This document shows positions 1 to 4,841 of a DNA stretch of 9,032 bases, one piece after another. Location: the NCBI GenBank assembly GCA_017454425.1, contig JAFTCZ010000021.1, forward strand, positions 1-9,032, in the 5' to 3' direction. The notes below the pieces were generated by a model that worked only from the letters and a program-made list of their open reading frames with translations, did no database searches and had not been told where the DNA came from. The DNA is from Clostridia bacterium (lineage in GTDB: Bacteria; Bacillota_A; Clostridia; Christensenellales; UBA1242). Numbering within the stretch: the first letter of the stretch is position 1; each line of letters starts with the position of its first letter. The position numbers and the translations under genes were made by a program.

Positions 1-11
1 CCTATTTTTGT

Positions 12-245
12 TTAGCAAAAGCCATCAAACTTAATTGTGCCTTGCATGCAAAAAGTGTATTTATTTTGCTTTTTTGGCTGTATGCATGGCTGGCAGTTTT
101 GATAACAACCATTAAAACATGGCATATTACTGCCTCCGCATTTGCAAGGTGAGCTGTTTTGTACATTTTGTATAGGAAATTGTTGATACAACTCACTATA
201 ATTTTGAAAACACTTATATTTGCAAGGATGTCTTTGTATGCACAT
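12..245 (-). CDS. Small cysteine-rich protein, function unknown
   Basis: I do not recognise this 77-residue protein. It has 11 cysteines (positions 2, 8, 12, 34, 36, 43, 47, 51, 54, 66 and 77), about 14 percent of the chain, and the last residue is Cys. The densest part (34-54) has CxC, CxxxC and CxxC spacings, and the short pattern PCK(Y/C) occurs twice (HPCKYKC near 6-12, SPCKCGG near 32-38). It is rich in Gln and Asn and has no signal peptide or membrane segment. The start is supported by AGGAGG on the minus strand (261 down to 256), 10 nt before the ATG. Cysteine patterns like this occur in metal-binding proteins, spore-coat components and some modified peptides; nothing here chooses between them. 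It is divergent from the rest of the window and no terminator is visible before the window edge. The strong ribosome binding site makes me think it is real, but codon content alone does not prove it. Confidence 0.5.
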   Translation of the reverse strand: MCIQRHPCKYKCFQNYSELYQQFPIQNVQNSSPCKCGGSNMPCFNGCYQNCQPCIQPKKQNKYTFCMQGTIKFDGFC

Positions 246-255
246 AATCAGTATG

Positions 256-261
256 CCTCCT
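256..261 (-). promoter_or_regulatory. Shine-Dalgarno site of the cysteine-rich gene
   Basis: The plus strand reads CCTCCT, giving a perfect AGGAGG on the minus strand, 10 nt upstream of the ATG at 245. It is the main reason for accepting the minus-strand gene over the overlapping plus-strand frame. Confidence 0.55.
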
Positions 262-268
262 ATTTTTT

Positions 269-297
269 ACATAACAAGCATGCGCATCTTGTTATGT
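269..297. repeat. Perfect 10-bp inverted repeat between divergent genes
   Basis: ACATAACAAG (269-278) and CTTGTTATGT (288-297) are exact reverse complements around a 9-nt centre. Within that centre, ATGCGCAT (280-287) is itself a palindrome. The dyad sits 8 nt upstream of the minus-strand gene's ribosome binding site and upstream of the candidate plus-strand promoters. It could be an operator for a dimeric repressor or a hairpin in the 5' leader of the minus-strand transcript. No U-tract follows on the minus strand, so a terminator reading for that gene is unlikely. Confidence 0.6.
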
Positions 298-298
298 A

Positions 299-327
299 TT
301 GTGGCCTTGCTTTTATCATTATATAAT
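299..327. promoter_or_regulatory. Candidate overlapping divergent promoter region
   Basis: On the plus strand TATAAT (322-327) lies 17 bp after TTGTGG (299-304), a weak -35. On the minus strand TATAAT is read from 323 down to 318, overlapping the plus-strand -10, but without a good -35 at the right distance. A minus-strand transcript from here would carry the inverted repeat in its leader. In DNA this AT-rich, TATAAT matches by chance are expected, so this is only a candidate. Confidence 0.3.
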
Positions 328-374
328 AACATCAAAAAAAATGTGCAAAATAATATCAAGGTATGCCAAATCAT

Positions 375-403
375 TTGCAAAAATTGTCAAAAATTAATAT
401 ACT
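375..403 (+). promoter_or_regulatory. Candidate promoter of the small membrane protein gene
   Basis: TTGCAA (375-380), 17 bp, then TATACT (398-403): a 4/6 and a 5/6 match to the housekeeping sigma consensus at ideal spacing. Transcription would start near 410, giving a very short leader that begins with the GAGGTG ribosome binding site of the gene at 421. Confidence 0.4.
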
Positions 404-420
404 TATGCAAGAGGTGAAAA

Positions 421-780
421 ATGGGGTATTTTGATTATATTGATAGCAAAAGCAAAAAAGAAGAAATGACAGTCATTCTTGACGAAAGATGGGCGCGTAT
501 TGCTTTTTATATTAGTCTTGGTGCTTTGGGTTTGTTTGTGTTGTCAATTATTTTGACAGCGGTTATTCATATGGGTGTTTCACTTTGGCTTAATGTTGTC
601 AACTTTGTTGGAATAGGTGTTGCAATAGTTGGGTTGGTAATTAATCAAAAAACGGTCAGTCATTTTAGAAAAAAGCGCCAGCCAAGTGCTATTGCCAATA
701 TGGCAAGGGCATTAAATATTTTTTGGATTTTGATGCATATATTGATGATAGCGCTAAATTTAATGTTTTTGTATTATTGA
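421..780 (+). CDS. Small three-helix membrane protein, function unknown
   Basis: I do not recognise this 119-residue protein. A charged N-terminus (residues 1-26, rich in Lys, Glu and Asp) precedes three hydrophobic stretches at about 27-50, 55-74 and 97-119. A basic loop (77-90, containing KKR) lies between helices 2 and 3. The chain ends with the third helix and two tyrosines, so there is no cytoplasmic or extracellular domain beyond the short tail and loops. Positive charges in the loop after helix 2 suggest that loop is cytoplasmic; this is inference. GAGGTG at 411-416 lies 4 nt before the ATG, at a suitable register for ribosome binding. It stops at TGA, which shows TGA is a stop codon here. 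The following HicB-like gene has its own promoter, so the two need not be cotranscribed. Confidence 0.75.
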   Translation: MGYFDYIDSKSKKEEMTVILDERWARIAFYISLGALGLFVLSIILTAVIHMGVSLWLNVVNFVGIGVAIVGLVINQKTVSHFRKKRQPSAIANMARALNIFWILMHILMIALNLMFLYY

Positions 781-791
781 TATTGATTTAG

Positions 792-820
792 TTTACAAAA
801 AAATGGTATTGTGTTACAAT
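792..820 (+). promoter_or_regulatory. Promoter of the hicB-like operon
   Basis: TTTACA (792-797), 17 bp, then TACAAT (815-820): 5/6 matches to both consensus hexamers at ideal spacing. An extended -10 TG at 812-813 precedes it by one base. Transcription would start near 827, just upstream of the AGGAG site of the gene at 845. Confidence 0.65.
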
Positions 821-844
821 CAAAAACAAAAGGAGTGTAAATAG

Positions 845-1150
845 ATGCAACAATACATATTCCCAGCAGTTTTGTACAAAGATGACGCAGGCAAAGGCTA
901 TACAATTGTTTTGCAAGATATAAACATCTGCACCGAGGGTGCAACGGTCGAAGAAGCTTTTGTAAGTGCCAAGGAATATCTTGAGGTTTATTGCCGTTGT
1001 GCGCTCGAGTACAATGGCGAAGTAGAAAATGCTTCAACATTTGCTGATGTCAAGTCAGATTATAAAAATAATATTGTTTTGCTAGTAGATGCAGTATTGC
1101 CTAGTGGCAAAAAGACAATTAAGGCTGCAAAATTTAGCCTAGATGTCTAA
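845..1150 (+). CDS. Solitary HicB-like (HicB_lk_antitox) protein
   Basis: This 101-residue protein has the partial RNase H-like fold of HicB antitoxins: an N-terminal strand (YIFPAVLYKDD, residues 4-14), GYTIVLQDI (18-26), the T-E-G turn (30-32) and the helix with the VEEAFVSAKEYLE pattern (35-47) ending near G58. In the family this fold is followed by a ribbon-helix-helix or helix-turn-helix DNA-binding segment. Here the chain ends after a last strand (76-101), so that part is missing. No HicA mRNA interferase (a short dsRBD-like protein with an active-site His) is encoded on either side. It is therefore better read as an orphan HicB-fold protein than as half of a toxin-antitoxin pair. AGGAG at 831-835 lies 9 nt before the ATG. 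It is 14 nt from the next gene and probably cotranscribed with it. Confidence 0.75.
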   Translation: MQQYIFPAVLYKDDAGKGYTIVLQDINICTEGATVEEAFVSAKEYLEVYCRCALEYNGEVENASTFADVKSDYKNNIVLLVDAVLPSGKKTIKAAKFSLDV

Positions 1151-1164
1151 AAGCGAGGTGCAAG

Positions 1165-1791
1165 TTGATAAAAAAAGAATTCACTAGTATTCAGGCTATG
1201 CAACATCTTGATTATGCTATTACTTGTGGATATTTTTTTGAGAAGTTTATCTTTGGCAAAGGAGTGTATGGTAATAGGGTGTCATTGATGCGCAGTAAGT
1301 TTGCATCACAACTTTACAATCTTGATACATCCTTTAAGGGGTGCACATTTCATGCAATCGAGGGTATTAAAGCAATGGAATTGCCCAACACTATTCTTAT
1401 CACCCGCAAAAAACTAGAAAGCTTTTTTGTAAGTCGCGAAAGTATGCTAGATTATCTAGAAAACTTCAAAGAAGATTTTGCTACTGGGGCAGACCTTGAA
1501 AGTGTTGCTGATAAGTGGTACAGGCTTGTCAGCAAAAAACTTATTCTTAATAAATCGACTGATTTTGCTTTGCTTAACAAATTTATGATTGGCAGTATGG
1601 TTATGTTGTTGCCAATTAATACACAATTGCAAATAGCAAATTTCCGAAAAGAACAAATACTTACTTTGCTTACACAAGAAATTGTTAGTCAAGATTTTGC
1701 CGAAAAGGCCCTAGAAGAAATGCCTGCAACAACTGCTGGGTTGGTGGCACTAAAACAAAGTATCTTAAAGAGTAGACAAACAGCTGCATAG
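1165..1791 (+). CDS. Hypothetical protein, 208 residues, operon partner of HicB-like gene
   Basis: I cannot assign this protein to a family. It starts at TTG: GAGGTG at 1155-1160 lies just upstream in good register, and the first in-frame ATG would remove 11 residues and lose that site. The composition is that of a soluble, mainly helical protein. The N-terminal half has aromatic stretches (GYFFEKFIFGKGVYG, about 22-36). A hydrophobic helix-like stretch near 141-152 (FMIGSMVMLLPI) is short for a membrane span. The C-terminal 60 residues are heptad-like with Glu, Gln and Lys. There is no signal peptide or recognisable catalytic motif. It follows the HicB-like gene by 14 nt under the promoter at 792-820 and is followed by an intrinsic terminator, so the two genes form a closed two-gene unit. 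A link in function between them is inference only. Confidence 0.7.
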   Translation: MIKKEFTSIQAMQHLDYAITCGYFFEKFIFGKGVYGNRVSLMRSKFASQLYNLDTSFKGCTFHAIEGIKAMELPNTILITRKKLESFFVSRESMLDYLENFKEDFATGADLESVADKWYRLVSKKLILNKSTDFALLNKFMIGSMVMLLPINTQLQIANFRKEQILTLLTQEIVSQDFAEKALEEMPATTAGLVALKQSILKSRQTAA

Positions 1792-1800
1792 TATTAGAAT
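1773..1800 (+). promoter_or_regulatory. Candidate promoter ahead of the vanW-family gene
   Basis: TAGACA (1773-1778), 16 bp, then TAGAAT (1795-1800), 5/6 matches to each hexamer. It overlaps the end of the preceding gene. A transcript starting near 1807 would include the terminator hairpin at 1811-1840 in its leader, so this promoter would work only with read-through or attenuation. I see no other good promoter before the vanW-family gene. Confidence 0.35.
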
Positions 1801-1810
1801 AAATTATAAC

Positions 1811-1840
1811 AAGTTACACAAAATAAAGTGTAGCTTTTTT
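1811..1840 (+). terminator. Intrinsic terminator of the hicB-like operon
   Basis: AAGTTACAC (1811-1819) pairs with GTGTAGCTT (1828-1836), 9 bp with one G-U pair and an 8-nt loop, followed by a T run through 1840. It lies 20 bp after the stop at 1791 and only 16 bp before the ATG at 1857. The stem is AT-rich, so efficiency may be moderate and read-through into the next gene possible. Confidence 0.65.
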
Positions 1841-1856
1841 GTTTATACGAGGTACT

Positions 1857-3230
1857 ATGCACTTAATTAAGAATAAAGCATTTTTTATATTAGTACTATG
1901 CACTTTTATTTTGCTGTGCATAGTTTTGTGTGTGTGGTTAAATTGTGGTGGAATGGCGTTTGCTGCATCTATTGATATTGCTGATATACCAAACATAAAC
2001 ATAACACTTAAATATCATGGGCATTGTTTTGTTTATAATAGCAATCAACATATCCCAAACATAACAAATTTTGTTCAAGAACGAACTTTTCAAAAAAACA
2101 ATCGCGCAGGCTCGCATGCTCAGCGCGCGAACATAATTGATAAAATGATAGCAAGCAAGCTGCCAATTAATGATGCTTTTTGTTATATGTTTTTTGGCTG
2201 GAAAGAGTATTATCAAAGTGTTAAAAAAGCAGTTGATGTCCTGCCCAAAGATGCAACGCTAAAGTTTATTCCAAATAATTATCCATACTTTGATGTTAAA
2301 GAAGAAAGAATAGGCTTCAAACTTGACGAAGAAGAAGTCTTAAAAGATATATTAAAACAGCTGCATAGTACTGACACGATTGAAATAGAACTTAATCCGC
2401 AAAAATTGTTTCCTCGGGTGTACTATGCAGATTTGATTAAACAAACAAGCAAACTATCGGCATTTGTGACATCTTACCAAAGTTCTAGCGTTTATCGCAA
2501 AAATAATATTAAATTGGCACTTAAAAATTTTAATGGTATGTGTGTTAAGCCACATGAAAGCATATCCTTTAATGCCACCACTGGGCCAAGGACATTAAAA
2601 GGTGGATATAAAGAAGCACACATGATATTAGATAGTGAATATGTTGATGCAGTTGGTGGGGGTGTTTGTCAGGCAAGCACAACTTTATATAACGCTTTGT
2701 TGCTTGCAGGGGTGCAAATAGACGAAGTTCATGCACACAGCTTGCCAAGTAGTTATGTGCAACTTGGTTTTGATGCTATGGTAAACTTTGGCACAAGTGA
2801 TTTGCGCTTTACAAACCCCTATGACACGCCAATTTACATACGAGTAGACAGCAATGAGAAAAATGTAAAAGTTGAAATATACGGGCAAAACTATTCGCAA
2901 AACATAACAATAAGACAAAAAAATGAGATTTTATCAATTTTGCCACCACCAAATGATAAGATAGTTGTTGATGATAGCGGAGAATACTTAAATTTTGTTC
3001 AATACAAAGATGAATGGTTTTATAAAAAACAGCCCAAAAATGGCTATAAGGTAAATGCTTATCTCGAATATTATAAAAATGGCAAACTTTTGGGGCGTAA
3101 ATTAATTCGAAGTGTTACTTACAAGCCACAGCAAGGCATAAAGGTGTTCGGTGCAAAAAATAGACAAAGTGAAAATGATGTAAACGATAAATTTTTGCAA
3201 ACATTAAGCAATATATTAGGAAAATATTAA
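1857..3230 (+). CDS. VanW-family membrane-anchored or secreted envelope protein
   Basis: The 457-residue protein begins with a short basic segment and one hydrophobic helix (about 8-37, ending near AFA), a signal peptide or uncleaved anchor that places the rest outside the cell. Residues about 120-195 resemble the PG_binding_4 region often found before VanW domains. The VanW domain (about 200-345) is clear: FVTSY (203-207), RKNNIKLAL (214-222), SFN (237-239), GPR (243-245), GGYKEA (249-254), GGGVCQ (267-272) with STTLYNALLLAG after it, and HSLP (294-297). The C-terminal 100 residues are a short beta-rich tail. The family is common in Gram-positive bacteria and is thought to act at the cell wall, but its biochemical role is not established. 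One member lies in vanB-type gene clusters, but this copy has no other van genes beside it. I chose ATG 1857 (GAGGT at 1849-1853, slightly close) over an upstream TTG at 1839 that lies inside the terminator. Confidence 0.88.
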   Translation: MHLIKNKAFFILVLCTFILLCIVLCVWLNCGGMAFAASIDIADIPNINITLKYHGHCFVYNSNQHIPNITNFVQERTFQKNNRAGSHAQRANIIDKMIASKLPINDAFCYMFFGWKEYYQSVKKAVDVLPKDATLKFIPNNYPYFDVKEERIGFKLDEEEVLKDILKQLHSTDTIEIELNPQKLFPRVYYADLIKQTSKLSAFVTSYQSSSVYRKNNIKLALKNFNGMCVKPHESISFNATTGPRTLKGGYKEAHMILDSEYVDAVGGGVCQASTTLYNALLLAGVQIDEVHAHSLPSSYVQLGFDAMVNFGTSDLRFTNPYDTPIYIRVDSNEKNVKVEIYGQNYSQNITIRQKNEILSILPPPNDKIVVDDSGEYLNFVQYKDEWFYKKQPKNGYKVNAYLEYYKNGKLLGRKLIRSVTYKPQQGIKVFGAKNRQSENDVNDKFLQTLSNILGKY

Positions 3231-3236
3231 TTTTTG

Positions 3237-3245
3237 TGATATAAT
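3237..3245 (+). promoter_or_regulatory. Extended -10 promoter of the cation exchanger gene
   Basis: TGATATAAT is a perfect extended -10 (TG, one base, TATAAT at 3240-3245) right after the vanW-family stop codon. The -35 position (around 3217-3222) is poor, as is common for extended -10 promoters. The start point would be near 3252, 23 nt before the ATG. Confidence 0.55.
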
Positions 3246-3274
3246 GTACCCTAATATTTATAGGAGAGATTGGT

Positions 3275-4288
3275 ATGTGGTGGTTGTTTGTCGTTTATGC
3301 TGTTGCAATCGGTCTGGTTGTTTTTTTGTCAAACAAAGTGGCCATTTATACTGATGAAATAGAAAAATATACAAAACTGTCTGGTGCGTTGCTTGGCGGA
3401 ATTATTTTGGCAGGAATTACAAGTTTGCCCGAACTTGTTACGGGAATTACAAGTTCGCTTTTGGGTGAGCCCGAACTTGTTCAAGGTGATATTTTTGGCT
3501 CAAACATCTTTGATGTATGCATAATTGGTGTTATCATGTTAATTTTTATGCGTACAGTGCAAAAAACAAAAGTATCAAGGGACAATGCAAAATTTGCAAT
3601 TTATTGTATGATAATTACACTATGCATAATTCTTGTGGTTTTACTTGAGCTTTTTGCAAGTGTGTCTTTGACAATTCCTTATATCAACATCAACATTATG
3701 TCCTTGGTGTGCATTATTCTTTATTTTGTTGCCATGTTTACCACACATACTACAAAGGATATAGAACAAGTTCGCTCTGGTGAGCATGTAAACATTGAAG
3801 ACAGCACACCAAAGCAAGCGGTCAAACCTGTTATTGCAAAATTTGTGTTTTGCGCAATCTTGCTTGTTGGGGTGTCTGTGGCTATCACATTTTTATCTAA
3901 CATGATTGCTGATGAGTATGGCCTAAACAAAGGTCTTGCGGGGGCACTATTTTTGGGGCTTGCAACAAGCCTGCCCGAAATTGTAGGAAGTTTTACTCTT
4001 ATGCGTGTTGGCAATTATAATACAGCCTACGGCAACATAATTGGCTCGTGCTTGTTCAACTTTATGATATTGGGTATTGCAGATATTTTCTATTTTGGTG
4101 GAACAGTATTTTATTCAACAACAACTTCGCTTTATTCGGCCATATGTATGTTGGTGGCTTATTTGGGAATGTATTTTTCATATGCTTTCAAAAAGTATAC
4201 CAAAAGGGCATTTAATCCATTTACGATTTCGCTTTGTTCATTGATGTGTGTTGCTAGTTTTGTTGTGTTTTTGATAGTATTAGCATAA
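3275..4288 (+). CDS. CaCA-family cation exchanger (Na+/Ca2+ exchanger type)
   Basis: This 337-residue polytopic membrane protein has the two inverted alpha-repeats of the Ca2+/cation antiporter superfamily. Repeat 1 (about 37-90) has TSLPE (49-53) and GSNIFD (75-80). Repeat 2 (about 219-270) has TSLPE (231-235) and GSCLFN (257-262). The two Glu residues (E53, E235) are the essential cation ligands of the family. A hydrophilic loop (about 161-185) separates the halves, and roughly ten membrane helices are expected. The usual role is to export Ca2+ (or another cation) in exchange for Na+ or H+. The repeat-1 motif ends in Asp80 and the repeat-2 motif in Asn262, the reverse of what I recall for the archaeal NCX_Mj exchanger (N81, D240), and Cys259 replaces the usual Asn of GSN. 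Ion preference may therefore differ. AGGAGAG at 3262-3268 precedes the ATG. The length matches bacterial YrbG-like members. Confidence 0.9.
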   Translation: MWWLFVVYAVAIGLVVFLSNKVAIYTDEIEKYTKLSGALLGGIILAGITSLPELVTGITSSLLGEPELVQGDIFGSNIFDVCIIGVIMLIFMRTVQKTKVSRDNAKFAIYCMIITLCIILVVLLELFASVSLTIPYININIMSLVCIILYFVAMFTTHTTKDIEQVRSGEHVNIEDSTPKQAVKPVIAKFVFCAILLVGVSVAITFLSNMIADEYGLNKGLAGALFLGLATSLPEIVGSFTLMRVGNYNTAYGNIIGSCLFNFMILGIADIFYFGGTVFYSTTTSLYSAICMLVAYLGMYFSYAFKKYTKRAFNPFTISLCSLMCVASFVVFLIVLA

Positions 4289-4311
4289 TTATGCGTTTTG
4301 CACAAAAAATT

Positions 4312-4340
4312 GGGTAAATTTTAAGAATTTATCCTTTTTT
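4312..4340 (+). terminator. Intrinsic terminator after the cation exchanger gene
   Basis: GGGTAAATT (4312-4320) pairs with AATTTATCC (4326-4334) with one G-U pair and a 5-nt loop, followed by six T (4335-4340). It lies 23 bp past the stop codon and separates the exchanger from the str region. Confidence 0.75.
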
Positions 4341-4342
4341 AT

Positions 4343-4510
4343 TGTGGATAACTTGCAAGAATATGCATAAATTTGGGTAAAAATTCACAAAAAATATAAA
4401 AATTCAACAAGATTTATAATTATTCATTGTGGATAAGTGCATAATTTTTGTGGAAAACTTCGTGATAATCGCACTTTGGTTTGTTTGTTCTAATTGTATA
4501 AAGTGCATAA
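4343..4510 (-). other. Same-orientation DnaA-box array in the pre-str intergenic region
   Basis: Read on the minus strand, TTATCCACA occurs perfectly at 4343-4351 and 4428-4436, and TTTTCCACA (8/9) at 4449-4457. Three 7/9 matches lie in the same orientation: TTATGCATA at 4362-4370 and TTATGCACT at 4436-4444 and 4502-4510. One loose site (TTTTGCACA) is on the plus strand at 4296-4304. Between the first two perfect boxes lies an AT-rich stretch (about 4390-4428), and a pure A/T run follows at 4547-4571. Clusters of same-orientation boxes beside AT-rich DNA are the hallmark of DnaA assembly sites: replication origins, DnaA-titrating clusters, or DnaA-regulated promoters. There is no dnaA or dnaN in the window. 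The left-hand genes point toward this site, which would be head-on to a fork leaving it and counts against an origin. I am confident about the boxes and unsure about their role. Confidence 0.65.
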
Positions 4511-4546
4511 ATCGCATAATAATGCATAGAAGCATGGTGCCTTATG

Positions 4547-4611
4547 TATATATTAAAAAATAAAAAAAATAGATAAATGCTGTTGACATAATGTCCAAGT
4601 TTTGATAAAAT
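4547..4611 (+). promoter_or_regulatory. Main promoter of the str operon with A/T-tract UP-like element
   Basis: TTGACA (4583-4588, perfect), 17 bp, TAAAAT (4606-4611, 5/6) and an extended -10 TG at 4603-4604. This is the best promoter in the window. A 25-bp run of only A and T (4547-4571), with A-tracts of six and eight, ends 11 bp upstream of the -35 and fits an UP element contacted by the RNA polymerase alpha subunit, as seen at rRNA and ribosomal-protein promoters. The start point would be about G4618, with a leader of roughly 224 nt to rpsL. A weaker possible second promoter (TTGCTT 4757-4762, TATATC 4779-4784) lies inside the leader. Confidence 0.8.
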
Positions 4612-4615
4612 AGTG

Positions 4616-4649
4616 TCGTTACAAAATACAAGTTTTGTAGCGATTTTTT
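4616..4649 (+). terminator. Terminator-like hairpin at the 5' end of the str leader (possible attenuator)
   Basis: TCGTTACAAAA (4616-4626) pairs with TTTTGTAGCGA (4633-4643): 11 bp with one G-U pair, a 6-nt loop, then six T (4644-4649). It has the form of an intrinsic terminator but begins at or next to the predicted transcription start, which is unusually early. It could be an attenuator, a 5' stability hairpin, or the end of a transcript from further upstream. CGATTT (4641-4646) can also pair with AAATCG (4653-4658), which would break the lower part of this hairpin. Confidence 0.5.
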
Positions 4650-4841
4650 ACTAAATCGGCATTTTGCCGTCGTTGTCATGATATCAAACGGTGACGATAA
4701 AGTGACAATTAGGATACAGTTTTGATTAATAAATAGCAGATATTACATTCCAAATTTTGCTTTTCTGTTAGTTAAAAATATATCGGTTATGAATTTTATA
4801 GGGTTGATAAATTCATTCAAAATTTTATAAGGAGGAGAATA
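4618..4841 (+). promoter_or_regulatory. Structured 5' leader of the str operon
   Basis: This 224-nt untranslated stretch lies between the predicted start point and rpsL. Besides the 5' hairpin it contains CGGCA/TGCCG (4657-4661 with 4665-4669, 3-nt loop). An alternative pairing of CCGT (4667-4670) with ACGG (4688-4691) reuses part of the same arm. TTGTCA (4673-4678) can pair with TGACAA (4703-4708), and GTGAC occurs twice (4691-4695, 4702-4706). From about 4715 it is AT-rich without clear structure, with a direct repeat AATTTTATA (4792-4800 and 4821-4829) before the AAGGAGG site (4829-4835, 6 nt from the ATG). I do not recognise a known riboswitch or ribosomal-protein leader. Autogenous control by an operon product is plausible but is inference. 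Confidence 0.45.

Noticed and set aside
220..417. Plus-strand 65-codon frame with a hydrophobic middle and several cysteines
   Set aside because: It starts with TTG without a ribosome site, overlaps the better supported minus-strand gene's start and all the regulatory DNA, and ends against the ribosome site of the gene at 421.
421..780. Possible use of a code in which TGA encodes Trp
   Set aside because: This gene stops at TGA, and tryptophans in all certain genes (for example EF-G and S7) are encoded by TGG.
774..1040. Minus-strand 88-codon frame over the hicB-like gene
   Set aside because: It is antisense to a recognised HicB-fold protein, its promoter and its ribosome site, with no start signals of its own.
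845..1791. HicAB toxin-antitoxin system
   Set aside because: No HicA-like protein is encoded on either strand nearby, and the HicB-like protein lacks the DNA-binding tail; the 208-residue neighbour does not look like HicA.
1839..1856. Upstream TTG start adding six residues to the vanW-family protein
   Set aside because: The TTG lies in the T-run of the terminator and has no ribosome site. ATG 1857 has GAGGT just upstream and gives a normal signal or anchor segment.
1857..3230. Vancomycin resistance determinant
   Set aside because: VanW-family proteins are widespread in bacteria without resistance, and no vanH, ligase, vanX or two-component genes are in the window.
4283..4294. GCATAATTATGC palindrome at the exchanger stop codon as a terminator
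   Set aside because: The hairpin would have at most a 4-bp stem and a short T run. The 9-bp hairpin with six T at 4312-4340 is the better terminator.
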